Shown here in pieces: positions 1-6,714 of a stretch of DNA of 9,527 nucleotides. The notes below the pieces were generated by a model. It was given only the letters and a program-made list of their open reading frames with translations, was not told the DNA's origin and ran no database searches. The stretch is from Flammeovirgaceae bacterium (GTDB lineage: Bacteria; Bacteroidota; Bacteroidia; Cytophagales; Cyclobacteriaceae): NCBI GenBank assembly GCA_003229495.1, contig QIEB01000456.1:1-9527 (forward strand). Direction: 5' to 3'. The stretch's first letter is position 1; each line of letters opens with the position of its first letter. The translations under genes and the position numbers were made by a program.

Positions 1-330
1 TTCTTCAGCAGGTAATTTATCGGCAGTTTCTTTTACGGAGATTAACCTAAAACCATGGTGGCCCGCTGCCATATTCATTGAGTCCATGACAGACAGTCCA
101 TCAGAAGTTTGCCAGTAAGATATTTCTGATGATTGCTGTTCCAGTTGTTTTACTAAGCTATTTCCCTGATCATAGGCAGCGTTGATGATCTGATCTTCAG
201 TGACCCTTTTTATTTGGTGATCTTCTATACCATCTTTTATTATTTGGCGGTTGGCCTGTTTTTCACTGAGGTCCCCACAACTAATAATGAAAAATAGTGC
301 TATATAGAATATTATGGTAACCCTTGCCAT
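1..330 (-). CDS. Putative lipoprotein of unknown function (N-terminal part, cut by window edge)
   Basis: The first 110 codons of a gene that runs off the left edge. Translation from the ATG at 330-328 gives a hydrophobic stretch at residues 4-17 and a lipobox-like I15-I16-S17-C18 followed by G19-D20, so the mature protein is probably a lipid-anchored envelope protein. After the cysteine comes a polar, mostly helical-looking stretch rich in K, E, Q and D (for example KRVTEDQIINAAYDQGNSL, about residues 37-55), then AAGHHGFRLISVKETADKL near the cut. The N-terminal pattern faintly resembles small Bacteroidota lipoproteins carrying DUF3365 (Tll0287-like) domains, but the diagnostic part would lie outside the window, so I give no function. 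It is divergent from prfA, with 107 bases between the starts. The reading frame is open to the edge, with no sign of damage. Confidence 0.8.
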   Translation of the reverse strand, partial: MARVTIIFYIALFFIISCGDLSEKQANRQIIKDGIEDHQIKRVTEDQIINAAYDQGNSLVKQLEQQSSEISYWQTSDGLSVMDSMNMAAGHHGFRLISVKETADKLPAEE

Positions 331-371
331 ATTCAAATCTAGTTAAATGTCAGGTTTGACAAAAGAGCTAT

Positions 372-379
372 CAAATATA
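372..379 (-). promoter_or_regulatory. Candidate -7 element for the leftmost lipoprotein gene
   Basis: On the minus strand this reads TATATTTG, an exact match to the Bacteroidota -7 consensus TAnnTTTG. It would start transcription about 35 bases before the ATG at 330. I find no good -33 TTTG at the expected spacing, so this rests on the -7 match and position only. Confidence 0.35.
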
Positions 380-413
380 TGTACCTCAAAATCAAGCTTT
401 GGAAAACATTTGT

Positions 414-421
414 TAATTTTG
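414..421 (+). promoter_or_regulatory. prfA: Candidate -7 element for prfA
   Basis: Reads TAATTTTG, matching TAnnTTTG, 16 bases before the prfA ATG, which implies a very short leader of about 10 bases. The nearest upstream TTTG (398-401) is only 12 bases away instead of 19-21, so the match is incomplete and may be chance in AT-rich sequence. Confidence 0.3.
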
Positions 422-437
422 GACATCATAGGAAAAG

Positions 438-1508
438 ATGCTGGACAAACTACAGGCTATAGAAGATCGATTTGAAGAGGTAGGTCAACTAATCGTGCAG
501 CCTGATGCAACCTCAGATATAAAAAAATACTCCAGACTCTCTAAGGAGTATAAAGACCTGCAAAAAATAGTGGATAAATACCACGAATATCAAAATGTGT
601 TAGATCACATTGAGAGCGCTAAAAGTGTATTGTCTTCCGAAAAAGATCCGGATTTCAGAGAAATGGCTAAAACTGAGTTGGATGAGTTGCACCCTCGTAA
701 AGACCAGCTTATGGAGCTACTGAAAACATTGTTGATCCCTAAGGACCCCAATGATGGAAAGAACTCGATTCTTGAGATTAGAGCAGGTACCGGAGGTGAC
801 GAGGCAGCTATTTTTGCTGGCGATCTGTTCAGGATGTACCAACGTTTTGCAGAAAAATCAGGGTGGCGGTTGGAGATTTTGGATCTAACTGAAGGAACCA
901 GTGGAGGTTACAAAGAGATTATTAGCATGGTGACCGGTGCGGATGTATATGGTAAATTAAAGTATGAATCCGGGGTTCATCGGGTACAACGAGTACCAGC
1001 CACGGAAACTCAGGGTAGAGTTCACACATCTGCTGCCAGTGTGGCGGTACTTCCGGAAATGGATGAAGTCGAGGTAGAGATCAACATGAATGATATCCGA
1101 AAAGACACTTTTTGCTCCTCAGGGCCAGGTGGGCAAAGTGTAAATACTACTTATTCCGCAGTCCGATTAACGCATATTCCTACCGGTCTGGTGGTTTCTT
1201 GCCAGGATGAAAAGTCACAGTTGAAAAACCTGGATAAGGCCTTAAAAGTCTTGCGCTCCCGTCTATATGAAATAGAACTAAAAAAGCACCAGGATGCTGT
1301 GGGCGCTCAGCGCAGGTCCATGGTGGGGAGTGGCGACCGGTCAGATAAAATACGCACCTACAACTACCCTCAAGGCAGGGTAACGGATCACAGGATTGGT
1401 TATTCTGTGCATAATCTTCCCACGGTAATGGATGGGGAAATTGGCGATTTTATAGAACAGCTTCAGATTGCTGAGAATGCAGTAAAATTAAAAGAAGGAA
1501 CGGACTAA
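438..1508 (+). CDS. prfA: Peptide chain release factor 1 (RF1)
   Basis: Recognises UAA and UAG stop codons in the ribosomal A site and triggers peptidyl-tRNA hydrolysis. The 356 residues match the usual RF1 length. The helical N-terminal domain (about 1-105) is followed by the RAGTGGDEAAIFA block (115-127). The stop-codon-reading PxT tripeptide is P187-A188-T189, which separates RF1 from RF2 (SPF). The catalytic loop has G231-G232-Q233; Q233 is the glutamine normally methylated by PrmC. The C-terminal RSDKIRTYNYPQGRVTDHRI (301-320) is a family signature. Around GGQ the protein reads SSGPGGQSVNTTYS instead of the proteobacterial SSGAGGQHVNTTDS, a form I recall from Bacteroidota. The start is well fixed: an in-frame TAG at 429-431 lies two codons before the ATG. 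It is followed after 5 bases by the beta-helix lipoprotein gene, probably cotranscribed. Confidence 0.97.
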   Translation: MLDKLQAIEDRFEEVGQLIVQPDATSDIKKYSRLSKEYKDLQKIVDKYHEYQNVLDHIESAKSVLSSEKDPDFREMAKTELDELHPRKDQLMELLKTLLIPKDPNDGKNSILEIRAGTGGDEAAIFAGDLFRMYQRFAEKSGWRLEILDLTEGTSGGYKEIISMVTGADVYGKLKYESGVHRVQRVPATETQGRVHTSAASVAVLPEMDEVEVEINMNDIRKDTFCSSGPGGQSVNTTYSAVRLTHIPTGLVVSCQDEKSQLKNLDKALKVLRSRLYEIELKKHQDAVGAQRRSMVGSGDRSDKIRTYNYPQGRVTDHRIGYSVHNLPTVMDGEIGDFIEQLQIAENAVKLKEGTD

Positions 1509-1513
1509 TCGCT

Positions 1514-2905
1514 GTGAAGTACCAACTGTGCCTAATGATCATTGCTGGGTTGTTCCTGACTCTGGTGGATTGTACTCCGGAGGAGGAAGATATTACCATT
1601 GATCCTGAAGCCCACATCATTTTTTCAACCGATACCTTATTTTTTGATACTCTTTTTACTGATACAGTAAGCTTTACCCGTCGCTTCAGGGTTTATAACC
1701 CCCAGGACAACGCAGTCAATTTAAGCAGTATTTCACTAGCGGGTGGTGGAAACTCCTTTTACGATCTGCTAATCAACGGAATTAAGGACAAGCAATTCCA
1801 GGATCAGGTCATTCTAGGCAAGGACAGCCTGCTAGTACTGGTTGAGGTCACCATCCCCTCACGGGATGAGAATACACTCTTTCTGGTTGAGGACTCAGTA
1901 GTGTTCGTGACCAATGAAAATATTCAAAAAGTTAATTTGGTGGCTTGGGGTCAGGATGCCCACTTTTTTCGAAAAGACAGTGTTATTACCTGCAATACTA
2001 TTTGGCAGGCGGACAAGCCTTACGTTTTGTATGGTTCAATACTGGTGGATAGTCTCTGCCAATTGACTATCGAGGAGGGGGCCGAAATATACATCAATAA
2101 AGGTGCTACCATATTTGTGGGAGGGTCATTGCAAGTTGCAGGATCCCCGGATCAACCGGTTTTATTTAGGAACGTACGATTGGATATTGAACATGCCCCG
2201 GGTCAGTGGGTAGGCCTGGTATTTCTGGAGGGCAGCAAGAATAATAAGATTGATCATGCTGTCATCAGAAACGCGGAATTCGGTGTCCGTCTGGGAACTC
2301 CTGACTTCGATACTATACCAGATCTTATCATTAGCAATTCCATCATAGAAAACATGTCCAGGTTTGGCATACTGGCTTTTACTTCTGACCTGTGGGCTTA
2401 TAACCTGGTGGTGAACAACTGTGCTGGTTTCACCGGCGCTCACTTCGCGGGAGGTAACTACGTCTATCAACACTGTACGTTTGCCAACTATTCCATCGGG
2501 ATAATTAATGAGGCGCCAGCGCTAATTTTTTCAGATAATCTGGAGCTTGACGATGGAAAATTACTACAAGCCGATCTGTATACTCAACTTCAGAATAATA
2601 TTATCTGGGGCGATCATCAGGACCAGGAAGAGTTATTGTTCAATGCCTCCGGGGATCCTGAATTCCAGGTGCTGTTGGAGTACTGTCTCATACGCAGCCA
2701 AAATGCTGATTTTGACATTAATGACAATATCCTGGGCACTGACCCTGACTTTCCCCAGTTTGTTGACTCCAGGGATTTTGACTATCAATTGGACACTTTA
2801 AGCCCTGCTCAGGACCAGGGCAGGCTATTGCTAATCAATACCGATTTGTTAGGCAACCCCAGAGGTGGACAGCCCGATATTGGGGCTTACGAACGAATTG
2901 AATAG
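1514..2905 (+). CDS. Lipoprotein with right-handed parallel beta-helix, probably surface exposed
   Basis: A 463-residue envelope protein of unknown role. It starts at GTG, 5 bases after the prfA stop, with an AAGGAACGG stretch upstream acting as a plausible ribosome site inside the end of prfA. Residues 1-19 form a signal peptide ending L17-V18-D19-C20; Asp just before the cysteine is unusual for a lipobox. The cysteine is followed by TPEEEDIT, acidic residues resembling the lipoprotein export signals that send Bacteroidota lipoproteins to the cell surface. Residues about 35-150 form a beta-rich domain (STDTLFFDTLFTDTVSFTRR near its start) of a type seen in conserved Bacteroidota hypotheticals. 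From about 155 there is a beta-helix with repeated short strands (TIEEGAEIYINKGATIFVGG; HAVIRNAEFGVRLG; LIISNSIIENMSRFGILAF). The end, LSPAQDQG followed by LLGNPRGGQPDIGAYE, is typical of beta-helix proteins carrying the 'choice-of-anchor Q' motif. Carbohydrate binding or adhesion is possible but not shown. Confidence 0.88.
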   Translation: MKYQLCLMIIAGLFLTLVDCTPEEEDITIDPEAHIIFSTDTLFFDTLFTDTVSFTRRFRVYNPQDNAVNLSSISLAGGGNSFYDLLINGIKDKQFQDQVILGKDSLLVLVEVTIPSRDENTLFLVEDSVVFVTNENIQKVNLVAWGQDAHFFRKDSVITCNTIWQADKPYVLYGSILVDSLCQLTIEEGAEIYINKGATIFVGGSLQVAGSPDQPVLFRNVRLDIEHAPGQWVGLVFLEGSKNNKIDHAVIRNAEFGVRLGTPDFDTIPDLIISNSIIENMSRFGILAFTSDLWAYNLVVNNCAGFTGAHFAGGNYVYQHCTFANYSIGIINEAPALIFSDNLELDDGKLLQADLYTQLQNNIIWGDHQDQEELLFNASGDPEFQVLLEYCLIRSQNADFDINDNILGTDPDFPQFVDSRDFDYQLDTLSPAQDQGRLLLINTDLLGNPRGGQPDIGAYERIE

Positions 2906-2909
2906 AGGG

Positions 2910-3584
2910 TTAGAATTGATATCCAAACACTTCGATATCTTTCTTGCATATGACAGATACCATATCCCGGGTTTCTTGATCATAAAAAGAGAGGTATGTT
3001 TCTTCATTGGGTGAGCCCTGTGTATGCAAAGCGCCAAGTTTCGGACAACCACATTTTTTTCTTACCAGCTCAAGATCATTTTCCCTGTTTTCGTAACGTC
3101 CAACGAAGTTCACCATAAACTCACCAAATTCATCAACCAGGTAATCTACAGCCTGATAGTAGTATCCATGATAATGATAGGGGGATTCTGGGTTTTCAGG
3201 CTTTCCGAAAAAAAGACTGAGATATTCACTATATGAAGTATTCTGATCTATTTCGCCTACTGTTCTACGGTATTGAAAAATGGAGAGCATTCTTGCCCAT
3301 GGATTTCTTACTATAGAAAAAGTAAATAGACCATTCCATGACTCATTCCCTATCCGTTGACGCATTTCCAGGGCGGTCAGATGACTGGGGATTAATTGCT
3401 TTTTAAGGTTGAGAGTAGAATCCTGTAAGTCCGATTTTCCATATACGGGTCCATAGTGCCGGGAAAGTTCGGTTCGGATGCTACTGGAAGATGTACGAGG
3501 TATATCCACAAACCAGACACCTGACTGCCGAATTATGTCAAGACCCAGGCGATATTTTAGATAGAGTGAAATTTCCGAAAGCAT
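2910..3584 (-). CDS. PAPS-dependent sulfotransferase, family 2-like
   Basis: A small cytosolic sulfotransferase (224 residues) that would move sulfate from PAPS to an unknown acceptor, perhaps a glycan or small metabolite. The N-terminal strand and loop WFVDIPRTSSSSIRTEL (24-40) fills the place of the 5'-phosphosulfate-binding loop, usually PKTGGTS; here Lys is Arg30 and the glycines are serines. H68 lies in a SHLTALEMR block common in the family. FSIVRNPWARMLSIFQYR (89-106) is the 3'-phosphate-binding motif, with R93 and S101 in the expected R-x7-S spacing. The C-terminus, YDQETRDMVSVICKKDIEVFGYQF (positions about 201-224), matches the usual family ending ETR...DxExFGYxF. I chose the ATG at 3584-3582; a TTG codon directly before it (3587-3585) is an alternative. 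No sulfate-activation or glycosyltransferase genes are nearby, so the acceptor cannot be guessed from context. It converges on the beta-helix gene with a 4-base gap. Confidence 0.85.
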   Translation of the reverse strand: MLSEISLYLKYRLGLDIIRQSGVWFVDIPRTSSSSIRTELSRHYGPVYGKSDLQDSTLNLKKQLIPSHLTALEMRQRIGNESWNGLFTFSIVRNPWARMLSIFQYRRTVGEIDQNTSYSEYLSLFFGKPENPESPYHYHGYYYQAVDYLVDEFGEFMVNFVGRYENRENDLELVRKKCGCPKLGALHTQGSPNEETYLSFYDQETRDMVSVICKKDIEVFGYQF

Positions 3585-3596
3585 CAATTGTTTGCT

Positions 3597-3604
3597 TATT
3601 TTTG
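3597..3604 (+). promoter_or_regulatory. Candidate -7 element for the YjbQ-family gene
   Basis: Reads TATTTTTG, an exact TAnnTTTG match, 35 bases before the ATG at 3639. A weak -33 candidate TTTC sits at 3572-3575, 21 bases upstream, inside the first codons of the sulfotransferase gene. The TTTG is the left half of the palindrome TTTGATCAAA (3601-3610). Confidence 0.45.
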
Positions 3605-3606
3605 AT

Positions 3607-3638
3607 CAAATACAGAATTACTACACAGGCTTAACAAA
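3607..3638 (-). promoter_or_regulatory. Candidate promoter for the sulfotransferase gene (-33 TTTG, -7 TGTATTTG)
   Basis: On the minus strand, TTTG (3638-3635) is followed after exactly 20 bases by TGTATTTG (3614-3607). This differs from the Bacteroidota consensus TTTG-N19-21-TAnnTTTG at one position. It would start transcription near 3600, about 16 bases before the ATG. The -33 element ends just before the YjbQ start codon on the other strand, and the -7 element overlaps the right half of the TTTGATCAAA palindrome. Confidence 0.5.
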
Positions 3639-4061
3639 ATGAAATTTTACCAGAAAGAACTTCAGCTACCTCCCTTCCCCCGGGGGTTCCACCTGATAAC
3701 TGAAATTATCACTGGGGAATTTAAAAATATTACCAGCCTACAAACAGGTATTTTACAGGTTTTTATTGCTCATACTTCAGCAAGTTTATGTTTAAATGAA
3801 AATGCAGACCCATCGGTAAGACAGGATTTTGAAAGACATTTCAATAAGATGGTTCCAGAGAATATGCCCTACTATAAACACAACTATGAAGGCCCTGACG
3901 ATATGCCAGCTCATTTAAAAGCAGCATTATTAGGTTCGAATGTGTCGGTTCCAATAACTGACGGAAGACTCAACGTAGGGACCTGGCAGGGGATATATCT
4001 TTGTGAACACCGAAACAATGGCGGATCCCGGCGTATAGTACTTAGTGCATTTGGAATTTAA
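3639..4061 (+). CDS. YjbQ/UPF0047 family protein (secondary thiamine-phosphate synthase type)
   Basis: A 140-residue cytosolic protein of the COG0432 family, full length for the family. Hallmark blocks are AHTSASLCLNENADPSVRQD (44-63, with H45, N53, E54, N55, D57 and D63), GPDDMPAHLKAALLGS (85-100, with H92) and PITDGRLNVGTWQGIYLCEH (105-124, with H124), ending in GGSRR. E. coli YjbQ is credited with weak thiamine-phosphate synthase activity, and databases carry that name. The physiological role is not settled, and nothing around this gene belongs to thiamine synthesis, so I keep the family name only. The ATG is preceded by ACAAA and no Shine-Dalgarno motif, normal for this phylum. Its TAA stop (4059-4061) overlaps the histidine kinase stop on the other strand; both read from the four bases TTAA. 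Confidence 0.92.
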   Translation: MKFYQKELQLPPFPRGFHLITEIITGEFKNITSLQTGILQVFIAHTSASLCLNENADPSVRQDFERHFNKMVPENMPYYKHNYEGPDDMPAHLKAALLGSNVSVPITDGRLNVGTWQGIYLCEHRNNGGSRRIVLSAFGI

Positions 4062-5908
4062 TTGTCTTCCAGATTGGGTATTCGCAGGGTGAAGGTGGTG
4101 CCTTTACGAGCCACCGATTGTACTTGAATAGTGCCTTGTAGTTTCTCCACCGTCTCTTTTACGATGTAAAGACCAAGGCCTGAACCCTGAGAATCTTCAG
4201 TAGCCCGGTAAAACATTTCGAATATATTTTCCAAATGCTCCGGGTGGACCCCTTTGCCATTGTCAGATACTTTTATAACAGCATAGTTTTGATCAAAGCT
4301 AACTTGTACTTTAATAAAAGGAGTTTCCTTTGAAAGATCGTGATACCTAAACGAATTGGAAACCAAATTATTGAACAATATCCGCAGCCTCTTGGGGTCC
4401 GAGTAGAAGTTCTTATAAGGTTCTATCTGGACTTTGGTTTCGATGGAGCCCGCAGTAGGTAAATATTTAAGGTCGTCAAAGGTTTCCTGCGCCAGATTTT
4501 CAAAATGTACTGGCTCAGGCGTTACATCAAGTCGGGCATTGCGTGAAAAGTGTATAATGTCAGAGATCAGATCATCCAACTTGTTCACACTACCTTTCAT
4601 CATTTCAAGATAACCATTCAGTTTATGGTTATTGTTTTCCAACATAGCCACGTTTACCAGTCCAAGCAACGAGGTTAAGGGAGCTCTTAGGTCATGAGAG
4701 GCGCTATAGACAAACCTGTCTAGCTCGGCGTTGATCTTTTTTAGCTCATCATTCTTCTCATGTAAAAGTACTTTGGAGCGTTTCAGGTCTGAGATGTCTA
4801 CAATTGCGCCGTCAAATATGGGCTGTCCATCAGCGTCCCTGGTTAGAATACTACTTAAAAAACCCCAAAAAGTAGTCCCGTCCCGTTTCAGAAACTCGAC
4901 CTGTTCATTTTTCAAGTGTCCTTTGGTGGTAAGTGTATTGGTTATCCTTTCACGATCGCGTTCATTGGCATACAGTTTTTCAGGGTTGATATTGATCGCC
5001 TCTTTAACCGTGAGTCCAAACATGCGGGCAAATGCCTTATTCACATAAATGAACCCATTTTTAGGGGTACTGCGATAAATACCTTCATTAAGGTTCTCGT
5101 TGATAGAAACCAACAACTGTTCGTTTTCCTTTAACCTGGCTTCGGTGCTTTTGATCCCGGTGATGTCCTGCGCCACCGCTACCACACACTGTTCCCCATT
5201 GACTTCCACCAGGTCAAGATTAAGAATGGTGTCAATAGCCCGGCCATTCTTAATACGAAACCGCACTTCCAGGTTATGGACAAAGTAATTAGCCTTCAGT
5301 AGTTGACCAATTCTTACCGGGTCCTGATCATCAATCCAGAAACTCAGCTTCAAAGCGTTGGCCCCTACTATTTCACCCCTCTTGTATCCGGCCAATTTTA
5401 AAAGAGCATCGTTCACTTCCAGTATCAAGCAATCTTTCAACCTAAAAATTGCCAGCGGCATTGGAGCAGAATGAAAAGCTTTGTTGTAAATATTGTCCGT
5501 TTTAGGGTGACCGTTTGACCAACCGGTATGGGGTTTTGACAAGGACCAGTGGGAACCGAAAACAGACTTGCGATGATGAGCTTCAAAGAAACATATAAAT
5601 GCCTGACCATTTTCGGAAGAAGGAACTTCAAGCATTTGCATTCGGCAGAGGTATCCACCGGTCAACTGTATAAACTCTGTGCCTTGATGTTCACCATTGA
5701 TGGCTTGTTTTAAAAGTTTCGAACACCTGGCTTTGATATAAGGGTGAAGGATTTTATCCAAATCGTTTCCAACCTGTGGGGGACACGTAAACACTGGGGC
5801 TTCAGGGCTCCCATTGATACCCAATATGCCCATTTCCTTATCAATTATTACATAAGGGTGTCCAAATGGATTGATCAGAGTTTCAGATATTAGCTGTTTA
5901 TAGCGCAA
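4058..5908 (-). CDS. Soluble PAS-domain sensor histidine kinase (orphan)
   Basis: A 616-residue cytosolic sensor kinase with no membrane segment or signal peptide. Order of parts: a divergent PAS-like region (about 6-110); a PAS domain (about 139-255, with FRLKDCLILEVNDALLKLAGY and ending VAQDITGIK); a second PAS/PAC (about 261-378, FIYVNKAFARMFG to DGAIVDISDLKRS); a short coiled coil (376-398); then HisKA with phospho-acceptor His405 in SASHDLRAPL. The ATPase domain has the N box NNLVSNSFRYH (513-523), G1 box DNGKGV (549-554), F box (about 562-569) and G2 box GSGLGLYIV (575-583), so it should be active. There is no receiver domain and no response regulator nearby, so the partner is elsewhere. 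The start is a TTG at 5908-5906. Upstream in frame only an ATT (5923-5921) precedes a TAA stop at 5932-5930, and the next Met is residue 26, inside the predicted PAS fold; the TTG is therefore most likely, though not certain. It is divergent from lemA. Confidence 0.93.
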   Translation of the reverse strand: MRYKQLISETLINPFGHPYVIIDKEMGILGINGSPEAPVFTCPPQVGNDLDKILHPYIKARCSKLLKQAINGEHQGTEFIQLTGGYLCRMQMLEVPSSENGQAFICFFEAHHRKSVFGSHWSLSKPHTGWSNGHPKTDNIYNKAFHSAPMPLAIFRLKDCLILEVNDALLKLAGYKRGEIVGANALKLSFWIDDQDPVRIGQLLKANYFVHNLEVRFRIKNGRAIDTILNLDLVEVNGEQCVVAVAQDITGIKSTEARLKENEQLLVSINENLNEGIYRSTPKNGFIYVNKAFARMFGLTVKEAININPEKLYANERDRERITNTLTTKGHLKNEQVEFLKRDGTTFWGFLSSILTRDADGQPIFDGAIVDISDLKRSKVLLHEKNDELKKINAELDRFVYSASHDLRAPLTSLLGLVNVAMLENNNHKLNGYLEMMKGSVNKLDDLISDIIHFSRNARLDVTPEPVHFENLAQETFDDLKYLPTAGSIETKVQIEPYKNFYSDPKRLRILFNNLVSNSFRYHDLSKETPFIKVQVSFDQNYAVIKVSDNGKGVHPEHLENIFEMFYRATEDSQGSGLGLYIVKETVEKLQGTIQVQSVARKGTTFTLRIPNLEDN

Positions 5909-6127
5909 GTGATCTTGTTTAATAGTCCTTTAATCTGGTTAACAACGGGATCTTCATGTCTACCTTTAAGGTACCAAAACGCTATTGTCATACCATCTCA
6001 AATATTTATGAAAAAGTACATCTAAGAGATATTTGGAGAAATTAGGCTGGCCGGGACACCGTTAGAGTAAAAACTATCTAATTACTATATTTGCTCAATA
6101 CTCTTACCAAATTAAATCTATCACAAA
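5909..6127. other. Divergent intergenic spacer between the histidine kinase and lemA
   Basis: A 219-base AT-rich spacer carrying the start signals of two divergent units. It holds a lemA -7 candidate (6086-6093) and an imperfect inverted repeat, TCTCAAATAT (5996-6005) against ATATTTGGAGA (6029-6039), with arms of 10 paired bases, one extra G, and 23 bases between them. I find no open frame with coding character and no structured RNA that I recognise. I could not find a convincing -33/-7 pair for the kinase. Confidence 0.5.
6086..6093 (+). promoter_or_regulatory. Candidate -7 element for the lemA-TPM operon
   Basis: Reads TATATTTG, an exact match to TAnnTTTG, 34 bases before the lemA ATG, giving a leader of about 28 bases. 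At the -33 position there is only GTTAGA (6061-6066), a weak match. Confidence 0.45.
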
Positions 6128-6709
6128 ATGAAATACCTGCATAAACTCCTGACCTTGACCTTATTACCTCTATTGCTTGGTTCATGCGGCTATAACCAAA
6201 TGGTATCCCTGGACGAATCCTGTACCAGCCAATGGGCTAATGTAGAAAACGTCTATCAAAGAAGGGCAGACCTTATTCCTAACCTGGTGAATACCGTCAA
6301 AGGTGCTGCAGGAACCGAAAAGGATATACTTACAGGAGTTATGGAAGCCAGGGCCAAAGCCACTTCTACTACCATTGATGCCAATAATCTCACTCCCGAT
6401 AAAATCGCCCAGTTTCAACAGGCGCAGGACGGGTTAAGCTCTGCATTGTCCAGGTTGCTGGTTACCGTGGAAAGGTATCCTGACATAAAGTCCAATCAGA
6501 ACTTTTTAGAACTTCAGGCCCAGCTTGAGGGCACTGAAAATCGAATCTCAGTAGAAAGAAAGAAGTTCAATGACCAGGTGAATGCATACAATTCATATAT
6601 TCGTCAATTTCCCCGGGTGATTTATGCTGCCTGGTTTGATTTTGAAAAAAAAGGGTATTTCGAATCCACCCCTGGCTCTGAACAAGCACCGCAAGTAAGC
6701 TTTGACTAG
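6128..6709 (+). CDS. lemA: LemA family lipoprotein
   Basis: A 193-residue LemA protein, the usual length. The N-terminus (1-19) is a signal peptide with a good lipobox, L17-G18-S19-C20, followed by GYNQMV. Many LemA proteins have a plain membrane anchor here, so this copy is probably lipid anchored with its domain in the periplasm. The signature NVYQRRADLIPNLVNTVKGA (41-60) is nearly invariant in the family, followed by ARAKAT (74-79), VTVERYPDIKSNQNFLELQA (112-131), LEGTENRIS (133-141) and the late block YNSYIRQFP (154-162). The fold is a four-helix bundle. The molecular role of LemA is not established; in many bacteria it sits beside TPM-domain genes, as here. It leads a three-gene operon with 5 and 0 bases between genes. 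The ATG follows ATCACAAA with no Shine-Dalgarno motif. Confidence 0.95.
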   Translation: MKYLHKLLTLTLLPLLLGSCGYNQMVSLDESCTSQWANVENVYQRRADLIPNLVNTVKGAAGTEKDILTGVMEARAKATSTTIDANNLTPDKIAQFQQAQDGLSSALSRLLVTVERYPDIKSNQNFLELQAQLEGTENRISVERKKFNDQVNAYNSYIRQFPRVIYAAWFDFEKKGYFESTPGSEQAPQVSFD

Positions 6710-6714
6710 CTGCC

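Noticed and set aside
2162..2473. Antisense open frame of 103 codons inside the beta-helix gene
   Set aside because: No recognisable family, no start signals, and fully covered by a convincing gene on the other strand; the same applies to the minus-strand frames at 6567-6872 and 6706-7014 under lemA/TPM.
2918..2945. Possible terminator: GATATC, 10 bases, GATATC, then TTTCTT just after the beta-helix gene stop
   Set aside because: The stem is only 6 AT-rich pairs of a self-palindromic word and lies inside the sulfotransferase coding end; too weak to call.
4096..4117. GGTGG / CCACC hairpin near the end of the histidine kinase gene
   Set aside because: Five-pair stem with a 12-base loop, inside coding sequence and not followed by T residues.
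4731..5288. Plus-strand open frames opposite the histidine kinase
   Set aside because: Low-complexity Ser/Arg-rich translations typical of shadows of a coding strand; no support.
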